Source: Dehalococcoidia bacterium | GTDB lineage: Bacteria; Chloroflexota; Dehalococcoidia; Bin125 | Direction of reading: 5' to 3' | Assembly (NCBI GenBank): GCA_022825265.1 | Contig: JAJDXE010000010.1 | Location: forward strand, 496,001-560,000 | Length of the DNA stretch: 64,000 nucleotides | Shown here: one piece after another, positions 21,927-30,900 of the stretch | Layout: every line of letters starts with the position of its first letter | How positions within the stretch are numbered: position 1 is the stretch's first letter | The notes under the pieces: model-generated | What the model saw: the letters and a program-made list of their open reading frames with translations, nothing else | The model's database searches: none | Told to the model about the DNA's origin: nothing | Made by a program: the position numbers and the translations under genes

Positions 21927-23117
21927 CTATTCATCCTCGCCAGCGGGCGGTTCGGAGTCCGCAGGCGATGGAGGATCCGCGGGCGATTCCGAATCAACGG
22001 TGGTTTCAGGATCAACCGACGCAGGTTGGGGGCGGAAGCGTTCTGGGACGTTGTGCCGAGGATCGCCGCGGCGGAAGTCGCTCCAACAGTCGATCTCCCC
22101 CTCGGTCGTGATCGCGCAGGCGGCCTGATCGCCGAAGAGTTGGACATAGGAACGGGCAGCAGTGGTCTCGCGATCGGGGCCGCCTTCGTACAGAGTCGTG
22201 AACGGGATGTCCCACGACTGGAAGCGGATCAACTCAGGAGGGCAGTACTCGACATCGGGATGGAAAAAGAAGGAGCACCAGTGGTGGGTCTGGCGGCAAT
22301 GCAGCGAGCCGTCATCCGAGACGGTGCAACCCTGAGCGCCAATGACGTGGACGTTGCGGAAGATCTGGTTGTACGGCCGGGGCGGACCGGGTGCAGGCGG
22401 GGAGCCGGGTGTGAGGCACCGCACCTCGCCTTCGTCGCTGACGCCGCACAGTCCGTTGCCGCTGGATGCGATCCGAATGAAGGGCCCGGCGTCGGAGACG
22501 AACTGGTCGATCACCAGGTCGCCCCAGCAGGTCGTGCGCCCATCGGCGTCCAGAGCGCAGAACCCGCGGCCGGTGCTGATCAGATCCGTGAAGCCAGTCC
22601 CCGTCGGGGCCGAACCCCTGGACGGCGGCAAGTTCCCCCAACAGACGATTTCGCCTTCGCCGGAGCGGGCGCAGGCGTAGTGACGCCAAGGGTGGACGAC
22701 GACCTGGACCAGATCGTCGCGCTCCGAGGGAAGCAGTTGCGCCAGCCCGCTCGCCGACAGGTCGGCCTCAGAATCGCGCGCTAGGACGCTCTCGACGCTG
22801 TTGCGCACGTAGGCGTAACCCGCGCCCCAACAAACGACTGTCGAGTCGACCGTGATCGCGCAGGCCTCGGTCGGCCCGAGGCTCAGGTCGGTGAACTCTC
22901 CCCCCGGCACATCACGGACGAGAGGAATGTCGAATCCCCAGCAGCTGATCTCGCCGGTGTCGGTGAGCGCGCAGGCCGCGGTCGGGCTGATCTCGATCTC
23001 GACCGGCGTCTCCGCGCGGGCGGGGACGATGAGGACAAGGGCAAGCAGCATCAAAGCGGTGAGCAGTGCCAGAATGCGAACAGCGGCACAGAGGCAGGCG
23101 GCAAAGGGCGACGGCAT
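21927..23117 (-). CDS. secreted RCC1-like repeat protein
   Basis: 396 residues from ATG 23117, chosen for AGGAAGGG just upstream and a good signal peptide (LALLTALMLLALVLI to ARA). About seven repeats of the form ACAIT-x-x-G-x-I-x-CWG run from residue 40 to the end, for example ACALTDTGEISCWG, ACAITVDSTVVCWG, ACARSGEGEIVCWG, FCALDADGRTTCWG and ACAITTEGEIDCWS. This is the RCC1 beta-propeller blade with two cysteines nine residues apart in each blade, probably disulfide-bonded in the extracellular space. The tail is rich in Pro, Asp and Glu and may be a cell-wall or linker segment. TATCTT upstream is a plausible -10. Confidence 0.72.
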   Translation of the reverse strand: MPSPFAACLCAAVRILALLTALMLLALVLIVPARAETPVEIEISPTAACALTDTGEISCWGFDIPLVRDVPGGEFTDLSLGPTEACAITVDSTVVCWGAGYAYVRNSVESVLARDSEADLSASGLAQLLPSERDDLVQVVVHPWRHYACARSGEGEIVCWGNLPPSRGSAPTGTGFTDLISTGRGFCALDADGRTTCWGDLVIDQFVSDAGPFIRIASSGNGLCGVSDEGEVRCLTPGSPPAPGPPRPYNQIFRNVHVIGAQGCTVSDDGSLHCRQTHHWCSFFFHPDVEYCPPELIRFQSWDIPFTTLYEGGPDRETTAARSYVQLFGDQAACAITTEGEIDCWSDFRRGDPRHNVPERFRPQPASVDPETTVDSESPADPPSPADSEPPAGEDE

Positions 23118-23241
23118 CAGGCCCTTCCTCGCGTTGGCTGAGGGCAAGATAGTGGAGTGCAAATCGGCGGCGGAGGGCAACAGGAGCGTCAGCAAGCGTC
23201 GGGTAGGATCGCTGCACGAGACAGCGTGATTGGAACACGAG

Positions 23242-24681
23242 ATGGCACTGCGAACCCCCGCCGAGTACGTCGAGTCGCTGCGTGACGACCGTGAGATCTG
23301 GTATCGAGGCGAGCGCGTCGAGGACGTGACGACTCACCCGACGATCAGCAAGGCGGTCAAGCACGCCTGCATCGACTACGAAATGGCGGAGTCCGACGAG
23401 TACCGCGATCTCGCGACGTATGAAGAGGATGGCGAGAGCTACTCGGCCTACTACCGAATCCCGCGAACGACCGAGGATCTTCTCAATCGCTCCAGGCTGA
23501 TCGAAGCAGCCACGGCAGAGGGCGACACGCTGGTCGTGCTGATCAAAGAGATCGGGACGGACGCACTCTTCGCGCTGCTCGCGGTGACGGCGGAGTTCGA
23601 AGATCAGACGTACTTCGAACGGGTCAAGGCCTACTACGAGTACTGCCGCGGCCACGACCTGTCGCTGGCGGTCGCCCAAACCGACGTCAAAGGCGACCGC
23701 GTGAAACGCCCGTCCCAGCAGTCTGACCCGGACATGTACCTGCGTGTAGTCGAGCGCCGGCCCGATGGCGTCGTGGTGCGCGGAGCGAAGGCGCACACGT
23801 CGGTCGTGACCAATACGAACGAAGTCATCGTCCTGCCGACCCGGGCGATGGGTCCCGAAGAGCAGGACTGGTCGATCGCGTTCGCGCTGCCGGTCAACAC
23901 GCCCAACCTGCGCTTCATCGCTTCGCCATTTGGCGACGGCGCCAGTCACGAGGGTGAGCGACCGATTTCGGCTGTCCGCAAGATGATGGAGACGATCACG
24001 ATCTTCGACGACGTGTTCGTGCCCAACGAGCGCATTTTCCTGGACGGCGACACGGAGGCTGCCGGCCAACTGGCGTTGACCTTCGTCGAGTACCACCGCT
24101 TCACTGCCGTCTCGTACAAGCTGCCGCTGATCGATGCGCTCGGCGGCTGCGCGGCGTTGGCCGCCGACTACAACGGGATCATCAATGTCTCCCACGTCCG
24201 CGAGAAGTTCGTCGACCTGATCCAGTACGCCGAGACGACTCGTGCGCTGCTGGAGAAGTCGGCCGATCGCTGTATTGACAAGCCGAATGGGCAGGTCGCT
24301 CCTGATCCGATGACGGTCAACATGGCCAAGTCGATCTTCGCGCACGGCTATCACGAGGCGGTCCAGCACGTGCAGGAGCTGGCCGGGGGAATCCTGGTCA
24401 CCGGCCCCGGCGACGAGGACTGGGAGAGCGAGGAGTTGCGGCCGTTCCTGCAGAAGTACATGGCCGGTCGGGACGGTGTCGACGGCGCCAAGCGAATGAA
24501 GCTGCTCAACTTCATCCGTGATCTGACGTCGTCGGATTACGGCGCCTACCAGGAAGTGCTGGCGATTCACGCCGAGGGCTCGCTACAGGCCGAACGCCTG
24601 CAGATCTTCCGCGCCTTCAACGAAAACGGCGGCGCGCGGCGGGTGATGCGGCTCGCCGGTAGAATGGCTGGCGTCAGGTAA
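23242..24681 (+). CDS. HpaB-family FADH2-dependent monooxygenase
   Basis: 479 residues from ATG 23242. The family covers 4-hydroxyphenylacetate 3-monooxygenase and related enzymes that use reduced flavin and O2. LRTPAEYVESLRDDREIWYRGERVEDVTTHP is typical of the N-terminal domain, VVRGAKAHTSVVTNTNEVIVLP of the substrate/flavin beta domain, and a helical C-terminal domain follows. FVEYHRFTA keeps a histidine seen in 4-hydroxybutyryl-CoA dehydratase, but the cluster cysteines of that enzyme are missing, so an Fe-S dehydratase is unlikely. The aromatic substrate cannot be fixed, and no HpaC reductase is adjacent. TAGGAT at 23204 is a candidate -10. Confidence 0.82.
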   Translation: MALRTPAEYVESLRDDREIWYRGERVEDVTTHPTISKAVKHACIDYEMAESDEYRDLATYEEDGESYSAYYRIPRTTEDLLNRSRLIEAATAEGDTLVVLIKEIGTDALFALLAVTAEFEDQTYFERVKAYYEYCRGHDLSLAVAQTDVKGDRVKRPSQQSDPDMYLRVVERRPDGVVVRGAKAHTSVVTNTNEVIVLPTRAMGPEEQDWSIAFALPVNTPNLRFIASPFGDGASHEGERPISAVRKMMETITIFDDVFVPNERIFLDGDTEAAGQLALTFVEYHRFTAVSYKLPLIDALGGCAALAADYNGIINVSHVREKFVDLIQYAETTRALLEKSADRCIDKPNGQVAPDPMTVNMAKSIFAHGYHEAVQHVQELAGGILVTGPGDEDWESEELRPFLQKYMAGRDGVDGAKRMKLLNFIRDLTSSDYGAYQEVLAIHAEGSLQAERLQIFRAFNENGGARRVMRLAGRMAGVR

Positions 24682-24712
24682 CGGCCCGCCGGACCGTTCG
24701 GAAACCAAGATC

Positions 24713-25378
24713 ATGCCGGATTTGCCGCTCTTTCCACTGCAGATCGTCGTTTTCCCCGGCGAATCCGTGCCGCTGCACATCTTCGAGCCGCGTTACCGCC
24801 AGTTGGTCAAGGACACGCTGGAGACCGGCGATCCGTTCGGCATCGTCTTGACTCGGCGCACCCGCCAGGCCGCCACACCTGAGGATCGTGAGCCAACGCA
24901 TGAAGTCGGCTGCACGGTGCGCATGGAGTCGAACGAGGTTTTTCCCGACGGCCGTTTCAACATCGGCTGCATAGGTGAGCGGCGCTTCCGGATCATCGAA
25001 AAGCTGGGCGAGCGGCCCTACTGGGTCGCAAACGTCGAATACCTCGACGATCCAGGCGACGCCGAATCGACCGAGGCGTACACCGCCTACGATGCGACCG
25101 CTTCGCTATACCGGGACCATCTCGGTCTGGCGCTTGCCTTGCAGAACTCATGGCAGCGGAGCTATCGCCTGCCGAGACGCCCGAGTCCACTGGTCAACCA
25201 CGTCGCCTCGAGCATTGAGGCGCCGGCCTCGGTGAAGCAGGAAGTGCTCAAGTCGGAGTCGACGGTCGAGCAGCTCAACCTGCTCAGCCGCATCCTGCGA
25301 GCCTCAAATCGACAGCTCAGTGACCGAGTGCATCTGCACCACAAACAGCGCTACGAGGGTCTCGGCGTGGGCAACTAG
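24713..25378 (+). CDS. LON peptidase substrate-binding-domain protein
   Basis: 221 residues consisting of the Lon N-terminal (PUA-like) domain without ATPase or protease parts. LPLFPLQIVVFPGESVPLHIFEPRYRQL is the diagnostic opening, and FNIGCIGERRFRI is the second core strand pair. The C-terminal third is helical. Stand-alone LON-domain proteins are common and their role is unclear, possibly substrate recruitment. TAGAAT at 24660-24665, inside the end of the preceding gene, may be its promoter, although read-through from the HpaB-type gene is also likely. Confidence 0.85.
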   Translation: MPDLPLFPLQIVVFPGESVPLHIFEPRYRQLVKDTLETGDPFGIVLTRRTRQAATPEDREPTHEVGCTVRMESNEVFPDGRFNIGCIGERRFRIIEKLGERPYWVANVEYLDDPGDAESTEAYTAYDATASLYRDHLGLALALQNSWQRSYRLPRRPSPLVNHVASSIEAPASVKQEVLKSESTVEQLNLLSRILRASNRQLSDRVHLHHKQRYEGLGVGN

Positions 25379-25418
25379 GCGCTGACGCCACCCACGTTTC
25401 TTCCATTGATTTCCTCGG

Positions 25419-26573
25419 CTACAACGCCTCGATACCGTTCTGACGCACATGCCGCGCCACTGTCAACCTCAACAACTCCGTTGGACCTTCCGCGATCCTG
25501 AGCGAGCGGCTCGTGCGATACAGGCGCTCGAGCGGGTGGCCTCGCAGAAGGGCCTGCGCGCCGTGCAGTTGAATGGCTCGATCGACGGTGCGGTGCAGAC
25601 ACTCTGAGGCGAGCCATTTGGCAGTAGCAACCTGCGTACCGGCGGTGGGCTCGTCGGCCTCTCGGGCTTCGGCGGCTTGATAGAGCGCAGTTCGGGCGGC
25701 GAACGTGTCGGCGACCATGTCGGCGAAGATTGCCTGGACCTGTTGTTGCTCAGCCAGAGGCTGTCCACTGCGATGCGGTCCCTCGATGCGTTTGAGGGTC
25801 GTGCGCGTCACCCAGCGAGACCAGCCGACGCAGTCGGCAGCGACGCCGAGACGCATGCTGTCGATGTTCTGCATCGCTCGAGGCAGCCCGTCCCCAACGG
25901 CGCCAAGCAGTCGAGACTCGGGCACCGGCACGGCATCAAAAGTGAATGGCGAGTGCGTGCTGCCGTCAATCGAGGCGCCGAGTTTGCCTTCGGTCACGCC
26001 CTCGGCCTCTCGGTCGACGACCAGCAGCGCGGTGCCTTCGTCGGGCACGTTCGCGACCACCACCAGCCAGTCCGAGGATGCGCCGCCGGTCACGAATCCT
26101 TTGGCGCCCGTGACCTTGAACCCATTCGAGCCGTCTTCGAGTTTCGACCGCACGGCCTGCGTGGGTTCTCGTTGCCCGTCCGATCGCAGCGCCTCCGTGA
26201 AGGCGAAGGCGGCGGTTCGCTCGCCGCGCATGACCGGCAGGTACAGCCCCTCGCGCTGCGCGTCGTTGTCGGCCAGGCGCATAATGCCCGGACCCGAGCC
26301 GAGGACGCGTGATGCGAACGGATTGCCGCTCAGCCCAAGCGCCTCCCGTGCGGCCGTCATCGTTCTTGGACCGCCGCCCAGTCCCCCGTCTGACTCCGGA
26401 ACCGCGAGTTGATAGAAGCCGGCCTGATCGGAACGACGGGCAATCTCTCTGCGGAGTTCAGCTGTCGGCGATTCGGGGTCTGCGCCGTCGGTGATTGGAT
26501 CGATTTCCTCGGAGATGAATGTCAGCAGGCGCGATTGTAGATCGGCCAGATCGGCCGGTAGATCGAAGTGCAT
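25419..26573 (-). CDS. acyl-CoA dehydrogenase family protein
   Basis: 384 residues from ATG 26573, with GGGAG 8 nt upstream. The order is normal: an N-terminal helical domain (LPADLADLQSRLLTFISEEI), the middle beta domain with AFAFTEALRSDG and FKVTGAKGFVTGGASSDWLVV, and the C-terminal helical domain with RAIQLHGAQALLRGHPLERLYR near the FAD contact and IAEGPTELLRLTVARH at the end. Such enzymes oxidise acyl-CoA thioesters to enoyl-CoA and pass electrons to ETF. EGPTE is the usual place of the catalytic glutamate in several subfamilies. Chain-length preference is not predictable. It converges on the LON-domain gene. Confidence 0.87.
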   Translation of the reverse strand: MHFDLPADLADLQSRLLTFISEEIDPITDGADPESPTAELRREIARRSDQAGFYQLAVPESDGGLGGGPRTMTAAREALGLSGNPFASRVLGSGPGIMRLADNDAQREGLYLPVMRGERTAAFAFTEALRSDGQREPTQAVRSKLEDGSNGFKVTGAKGFVTGGASSDWLVVVANVPDEGTALLVVDREAEGVTEGKLGASIDGSTHSPFTFDAVPVPESRLLGAVGDGLPRAMQNIDSMRLGVAADCVGWSRWVTRTTLKRIEGPHRSGQPLAEQQQVQAIFADMVADTFAARTALYQAAEAREADEPTAGTQVATAKWLASECLHRTVDRAIQLHGAQALLRGHPLERLYRTSRSLRIAEGPTELLRLTVARHVRQNGIEAL

Positions 26574-26623
26574 CGTCGAGACTCCCGAGGCTGCGGTTGG
26601 GTGCGGTTCTACTGTGAATACCG

Positions 26624-27796
26624 CTAATCGGTCATCTGCGCCAATTCGAAATCCCTCAGGTCGGGTGACTGCGCCTGAGTGACGGCGACGCCCAACAGCG
26701 CGGTCTGGCCGAGCAACAGTTGGGCATTGATCAGCTCTTCGTCCGAGGCGTCGGCCCTGGCCATCAGGATCAGGCCGGCCGAGGATCGGGCAACCGTCAC
26801 CGTGTCCGGATGCGAAATCGGGTCGGTCAGCAGCAGCACGTAGCCGTTGGGGCGAATCGCGCGGCTGGCGCTGCGGAGGATGAACTCCCATCTCATCAAC
26901 GGCGACCATGGCGCGCCGATCAGCCAGGCTGGCGGATCGCTGTACTCGAGCTCAAACGCCGGCTGTCGGCCGTCGAGCCAGATCACGGACCGGCCTCGTG
27001 CAGCGAGCGTGCGAGCCGTCTGGATCAATGTGGCCGTGACCTGCGAGGCATCATCCAGAGGTACGAGAGCCACGATCCCGGAGAGTGGGTTGATCGCGTT
27101 GGCGAGCAGCATCGCATCGTCGCCGCGCACCCCCCGCTCCTCCGTGGCGCTCACTGATTCTCCGGACGAGGTCCGCGCGGTGCGACCGGCCGCTGCTTCG
27201 GCCTCGGCTGAAATCACGGCGAGCGGACGCAGCCCGAGTCTGCCCAGCCGTCCCAACGTCGTGCGCTGCCCTGTCACCCTGGTAGCGACGGCCCAGGCCA
27301 GAACGAGTCCGCCGGCGAGGCCCAGAGCCGACGCCCACGCCGCGGTCACCTCGGTGTTCGGCGCAGCCTTACGCGCGCCGGGTTGGACGAGGCCTAGCAG
27401 TTCGAGTCCGGACTCGTCGCCGTAGCGTGCGATCGATTCGCTGATCGCCTCGTGCGCCAGAGACAGGGCGAGCGCCTCTGCGTCCGCCTCTCGCGTGCTG
27501 CGGACCGTGACTCTGATCAGCGTGTCGGTCAGTTCGACCGACACCTGGCCCAGTTCGGGCACCCCATCCTCTGTCGCCATCATGCTGCCCGTCGCGGACG
27601 CTTGCACCGAGCTGTCCAGGACCAGTTCCGCGTACTCGGACGCGCTGCGGCCCTCCCGCGCCCACAGGTGGACATCGGCGTCCCAGGCGGCGACCGAGGT
27701 CTGCGACACGATCGCTGCGATCAACGCGCCCATCACTGCCGTCACGATCGGCAACCACCAGAGAAATCCGCTTCGCAGAGCCAGGGGATCGGTCAC
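26624..27796 (-). CDS. Wzz/BY-kinase-like membrane protein with degenerate nucleotide-binding domain
   Basis: 390 residues from GTG 27796. Membrane helices at about 12-32 and 152-172 flank an extracytoplasmic loop (LIRVTVRSTREADAEALALSLAHEAI), the topology of chain-length determinants of polysaccharide export. The C-terminal half (about 235-390) runs like a CpsD/BY-kinase P-loop domain: SGIVALVPLDDASQVTATLIQTAR then GRSVIWLDG, with VLLLTDPIS in the later Asp position. The Walker A glycines and lysine are gone, so ATP binding is doubtful. No polysaccharide genes are adjacent. A leaderless TACACT box lies 7 nt upstream. Confidence 0.6.
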   Translation of the reverse strand: MTDPLALRSGFLWWLPIVTAVMGALIAAIVSQTSVAAWDADVHLWAREGRSASEYAELVLDSSVQASATGSMMATEDGVPELGQVSVELTDTLIRVTVRSTREADAEALALSLAHEAISESIARYGDESGLELLGLVQPGARKAAPNTEVTAAWASALGLAGGLVLAWAVATRVTGQRTTLGRLGRLGLRPLAVISAEAEAAAGRTARTSSGESVSATEERGVRGDDAMLLANAINPLSGIVALVPLDDASQVTATLIQTARTLAARGRSVIWLDGRQPAFELEYSDPPAWLIGAPWSPLMRWEFILRSASRAIRPNGYVLLLTDPISHPDTVTVARSSAGLILMARADASDEELINAQLLLGQTALLGVAVTQAQSPDLRDFELAQMTD

Positions 27797-27803
27797 GAAA
27801 TCG

Positions 27804-27809
27804 AGTGTA
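27804..27809 (-). promoter_or_regulatory. -10 box of a probable leaderless promoter
   Basis: Minus-strand TACACT, 7 nt before GTG 27796, in the same GCGGGATACACT context as at 18317. Confidence 0.55.
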
Positions 27810-27951
27810 TCCCGCGATCAAACAACCAGATTTAACTGGTACGTCAAACGCGCTGAGAGGTGCAATCCAACGGTCTACTTGACCAATGATCAGCTACCTG
27901 GCCATGATGTCAAACGGCTTCGGTAAGGGCATCGAGGGGTGCGCACTCAAG

Positions 27952-27957
27952 TAGCCT
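27952..27957 (+). promoter_or_regulatory. -10 box of a probable leaderless promoter
   Basis: TAGCCT ends 6 nt before ATG 27964 of the subtilase-like gene, with no ribosome-binding site. Confidence 0.45.
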
Positions 27958-27963
27958 CGATCA

Positions 27964-30900
27964 ATGCGCAACGGCCTCCTGCTGCTGTCCGTGACACTGA
28001 TTCTCGCCGCGATCGTTGCGGCGGATTCGTCGGCGGTCCATGCGGCCGACGATCAGGTTCACCTGGACGTTCGTCTGGATCCTGCGCATCCCGACGCAGA
28101 GCAACTGCTGACTAAGGCCGGTTTCGAGATCGAGCTCGCTGTCCCCGAACTTGGTCGCTGGCAGGGCTGGATTGCTGCCGATCGGGTGGACGCATTACGC
28201 GCGGTCGAGGGTGTGACAGCGATCGAGAGTCCAAAGTATGGCTCGTTCGCTGCCGGGGACGCGTTGACGGAGGGCGATGAGGCGCTGAATGCAGGCGCCG
28301 CCCGAGCCAGATTCGATGTCGATGGCTCCGGTATCCGCGTGGCCGTGATCTCCGACGGCATCGTCGGCTTGAAGCAGGCACAGCATGCGGGTGAAGCGCC
28401 CAAACTCGCCGAAGCCGAAGCGTTCGGTGCGGGAAATCTCAATCGCGGTCAGGAAGGCACTGTGATGATTGAGATTGTTCACGACATCGCTCCCGGCGCG
28501 TCAATCTCGTTTGCCGCCGTGGCGACTGACCTCGATCACATTGCGGCCGTCATCTACTACGCCCAGCGAGTCGACATCATCGTCGACGACGTCTCCTACG
28601 CCTTCCCGGCCGATCAGCGCAGCGACGTATCCGTCAACACGACCCGCGCCCTGAGACACCCGTCGTGGCCATTGCGCCTGTATGTGACCGCGGCCGGGAA
28701 CTGGGCCGAGTCGCACTGGGCCGGCGAGTGGCGCATAGGGCCTGACGGTTCGCAATTGGGACTCCCGACGCCCGGTGCGGTCCAACAGTTCAACGGCGGC
28801 GCTGGACCCAAGATGCTGTTCGGCGCAGGAAACGGCTTCGCGATTGAACCGGGCGACCTGATTCGACTGGCATTGTTCTGGGACGATCCATGGGGTCGAT
28901 CCAACAACGACTACAACCTGTATCTGATGTCGAAACCCGGTACCATCCTGGCCTCAAGTGAAACGACGCAGGGGATTGGAATCGACAACCATTATCCCCG
29001 TGAACACCTTGAGTATGTCCACGAGGGTGACGCAACCGAATTGTTTGTGGTCATCCAGAACTACAACAACGACGCCGAACCCGTCGCGTTCGATCTGTTC
29101 GCCTTCCAGACATCGGGAACGCAGCTACGGCTGTATCACCGCACGCCGGCGGGCAGCATCTTGGCCCAGTCGGACGCCGAAGGAGCGCTGACAGTTGGAG
29201 CGGTAAACGTTGGTCGCGAGACGGTCGCTTCCTATTCGAGTCGCGGTCCTACCGCAAATGGCGCAGCCAAACCCGAACTCAGCGCGGTCGACCGGGTCAC
29301 CGTCTCGGACAAGACGCACTTCGGCCCGCGCTTCTCCGGTTCGTCCGCGGCGGCGCCGCACGTAGCCGGAGTCGCAGCCCTGATGCTCGATGTCCAGCCC
29401 GCCCTGCTCGCTGCCGATGGCGGCAATCCGCTACTGGAGCGCCGCCTCATCCGCGACATCCTGATCGACACGGCGCAGGACATCCCGCCTGCGGGGCCGG
29501 ATCCGGCCTCGGGCGCCGGCCTGGTCGACGCCGTGGCCGCGCTGGAAATGGCGAACAACGAGATCGCCGTCATCGACTCAACGGCCGACAGCGGACCGAG
29601 AACCCTCCGCGACGCGCTGGGCAGCGGCGCATCGATCATTCTGCTGCGATCGATGAGTGAGGATCGGACAATCGTCCTGCAGTCGCCGCTGCCGATGGTC
29701 GGCAGCCAGATGATCATCGACGGCACCGACTGGACGCTCGACGCATCTGGCGTCGATATCGGAATCCCGCTCGGTGATGGAGTCGAGCTATGGGGCCTGA
29801 CCGTCACGGGAGCGTCAGAAGCCGGAATCGTGGTTTCAGGAGATGACTGCCACCTGACGCAGGTAACCGCCATAGGCAACCGGATCGGGATTCAGATCGA
29901 GGGAGACCACATCCTCATTCAAGGCGCGACCGTCGAGCGAGGACAATCGCATGGCATCGAGATTCTCAACGGCGCCTCAGCCTCAATCTCCGCCAGCACC
30001 TTCGAGTCAAACCGCGGCGCCGGAGTCATGATCCATCCGGCCGCCGGAGATGTCACGGTCGGACCTTCGATGGAGCCGCCCGAGCTGATCTCGGCCAGCG
30101 AAGCTCTGATTCCGATCGGCGCGCGCTCATCTCCGCCGGTACTGGCTCGCGAGGGCCTCAGCCACTCGATCCAGGGAACGGTGAGCATCGATGGCCTGCC
30201 CGCACCGGCCGGTACGAAGGTCGATCTCTATCTCGATCGTCGACTCGCCGCCTCAGTGTCGGTTGACGACATCGCCGGGTTCAGCGCTACGGCCGCTGGC
30301 CCGGGAACCGAGCTGCGATTCGCCGTCGATGGAGTCCCCCTGGACCGACGGATCAGGTTCGAGGCCGGCGCCCATACCTCGGTCACGCTGCGAGCGGTCA
30401 GCGCCAGGACGCTCGTCCCCTCGGACAGGTTCAGCGAACTACTGACCGGGACTAACCTCTTCATCAACAATCTGACCGGCATCGAGATCATGCCGGTCAA
30501 CCTCCGTCGCGGCGGCGAGCGCTACGTCTGGGGCAACCGGATGCAGCGAAATCGTCTCAACGTCGATTCCAGCCTGCCGACCCCAGCGATCGAAGTGGTC
30601 TCTTGGGCCGCCTCCGGCTTGACCCTGCAAGGCACTGCCCCGGGATCGGCCGTCGCGCATCTCTACGCAGGATCAGCAGCAAATCGGAGATTCGTCGCTT
30701 CCGTGCCTGTGAACGACGGCCGATTCAGCTTCCGACACATCGATGTCGACGACACAGCAACCGACTTCACAATCATCGCCCACACGACCGAGCGCCGAGC
30801 CACCCCCGAGAGCGAAGTGCATCGCGAACCATTGTCGGGTTCAATCACAAGTATCAGCCCCGACCGGGGCTACATCGAAGGCGGTGAGACCGTACAGATC

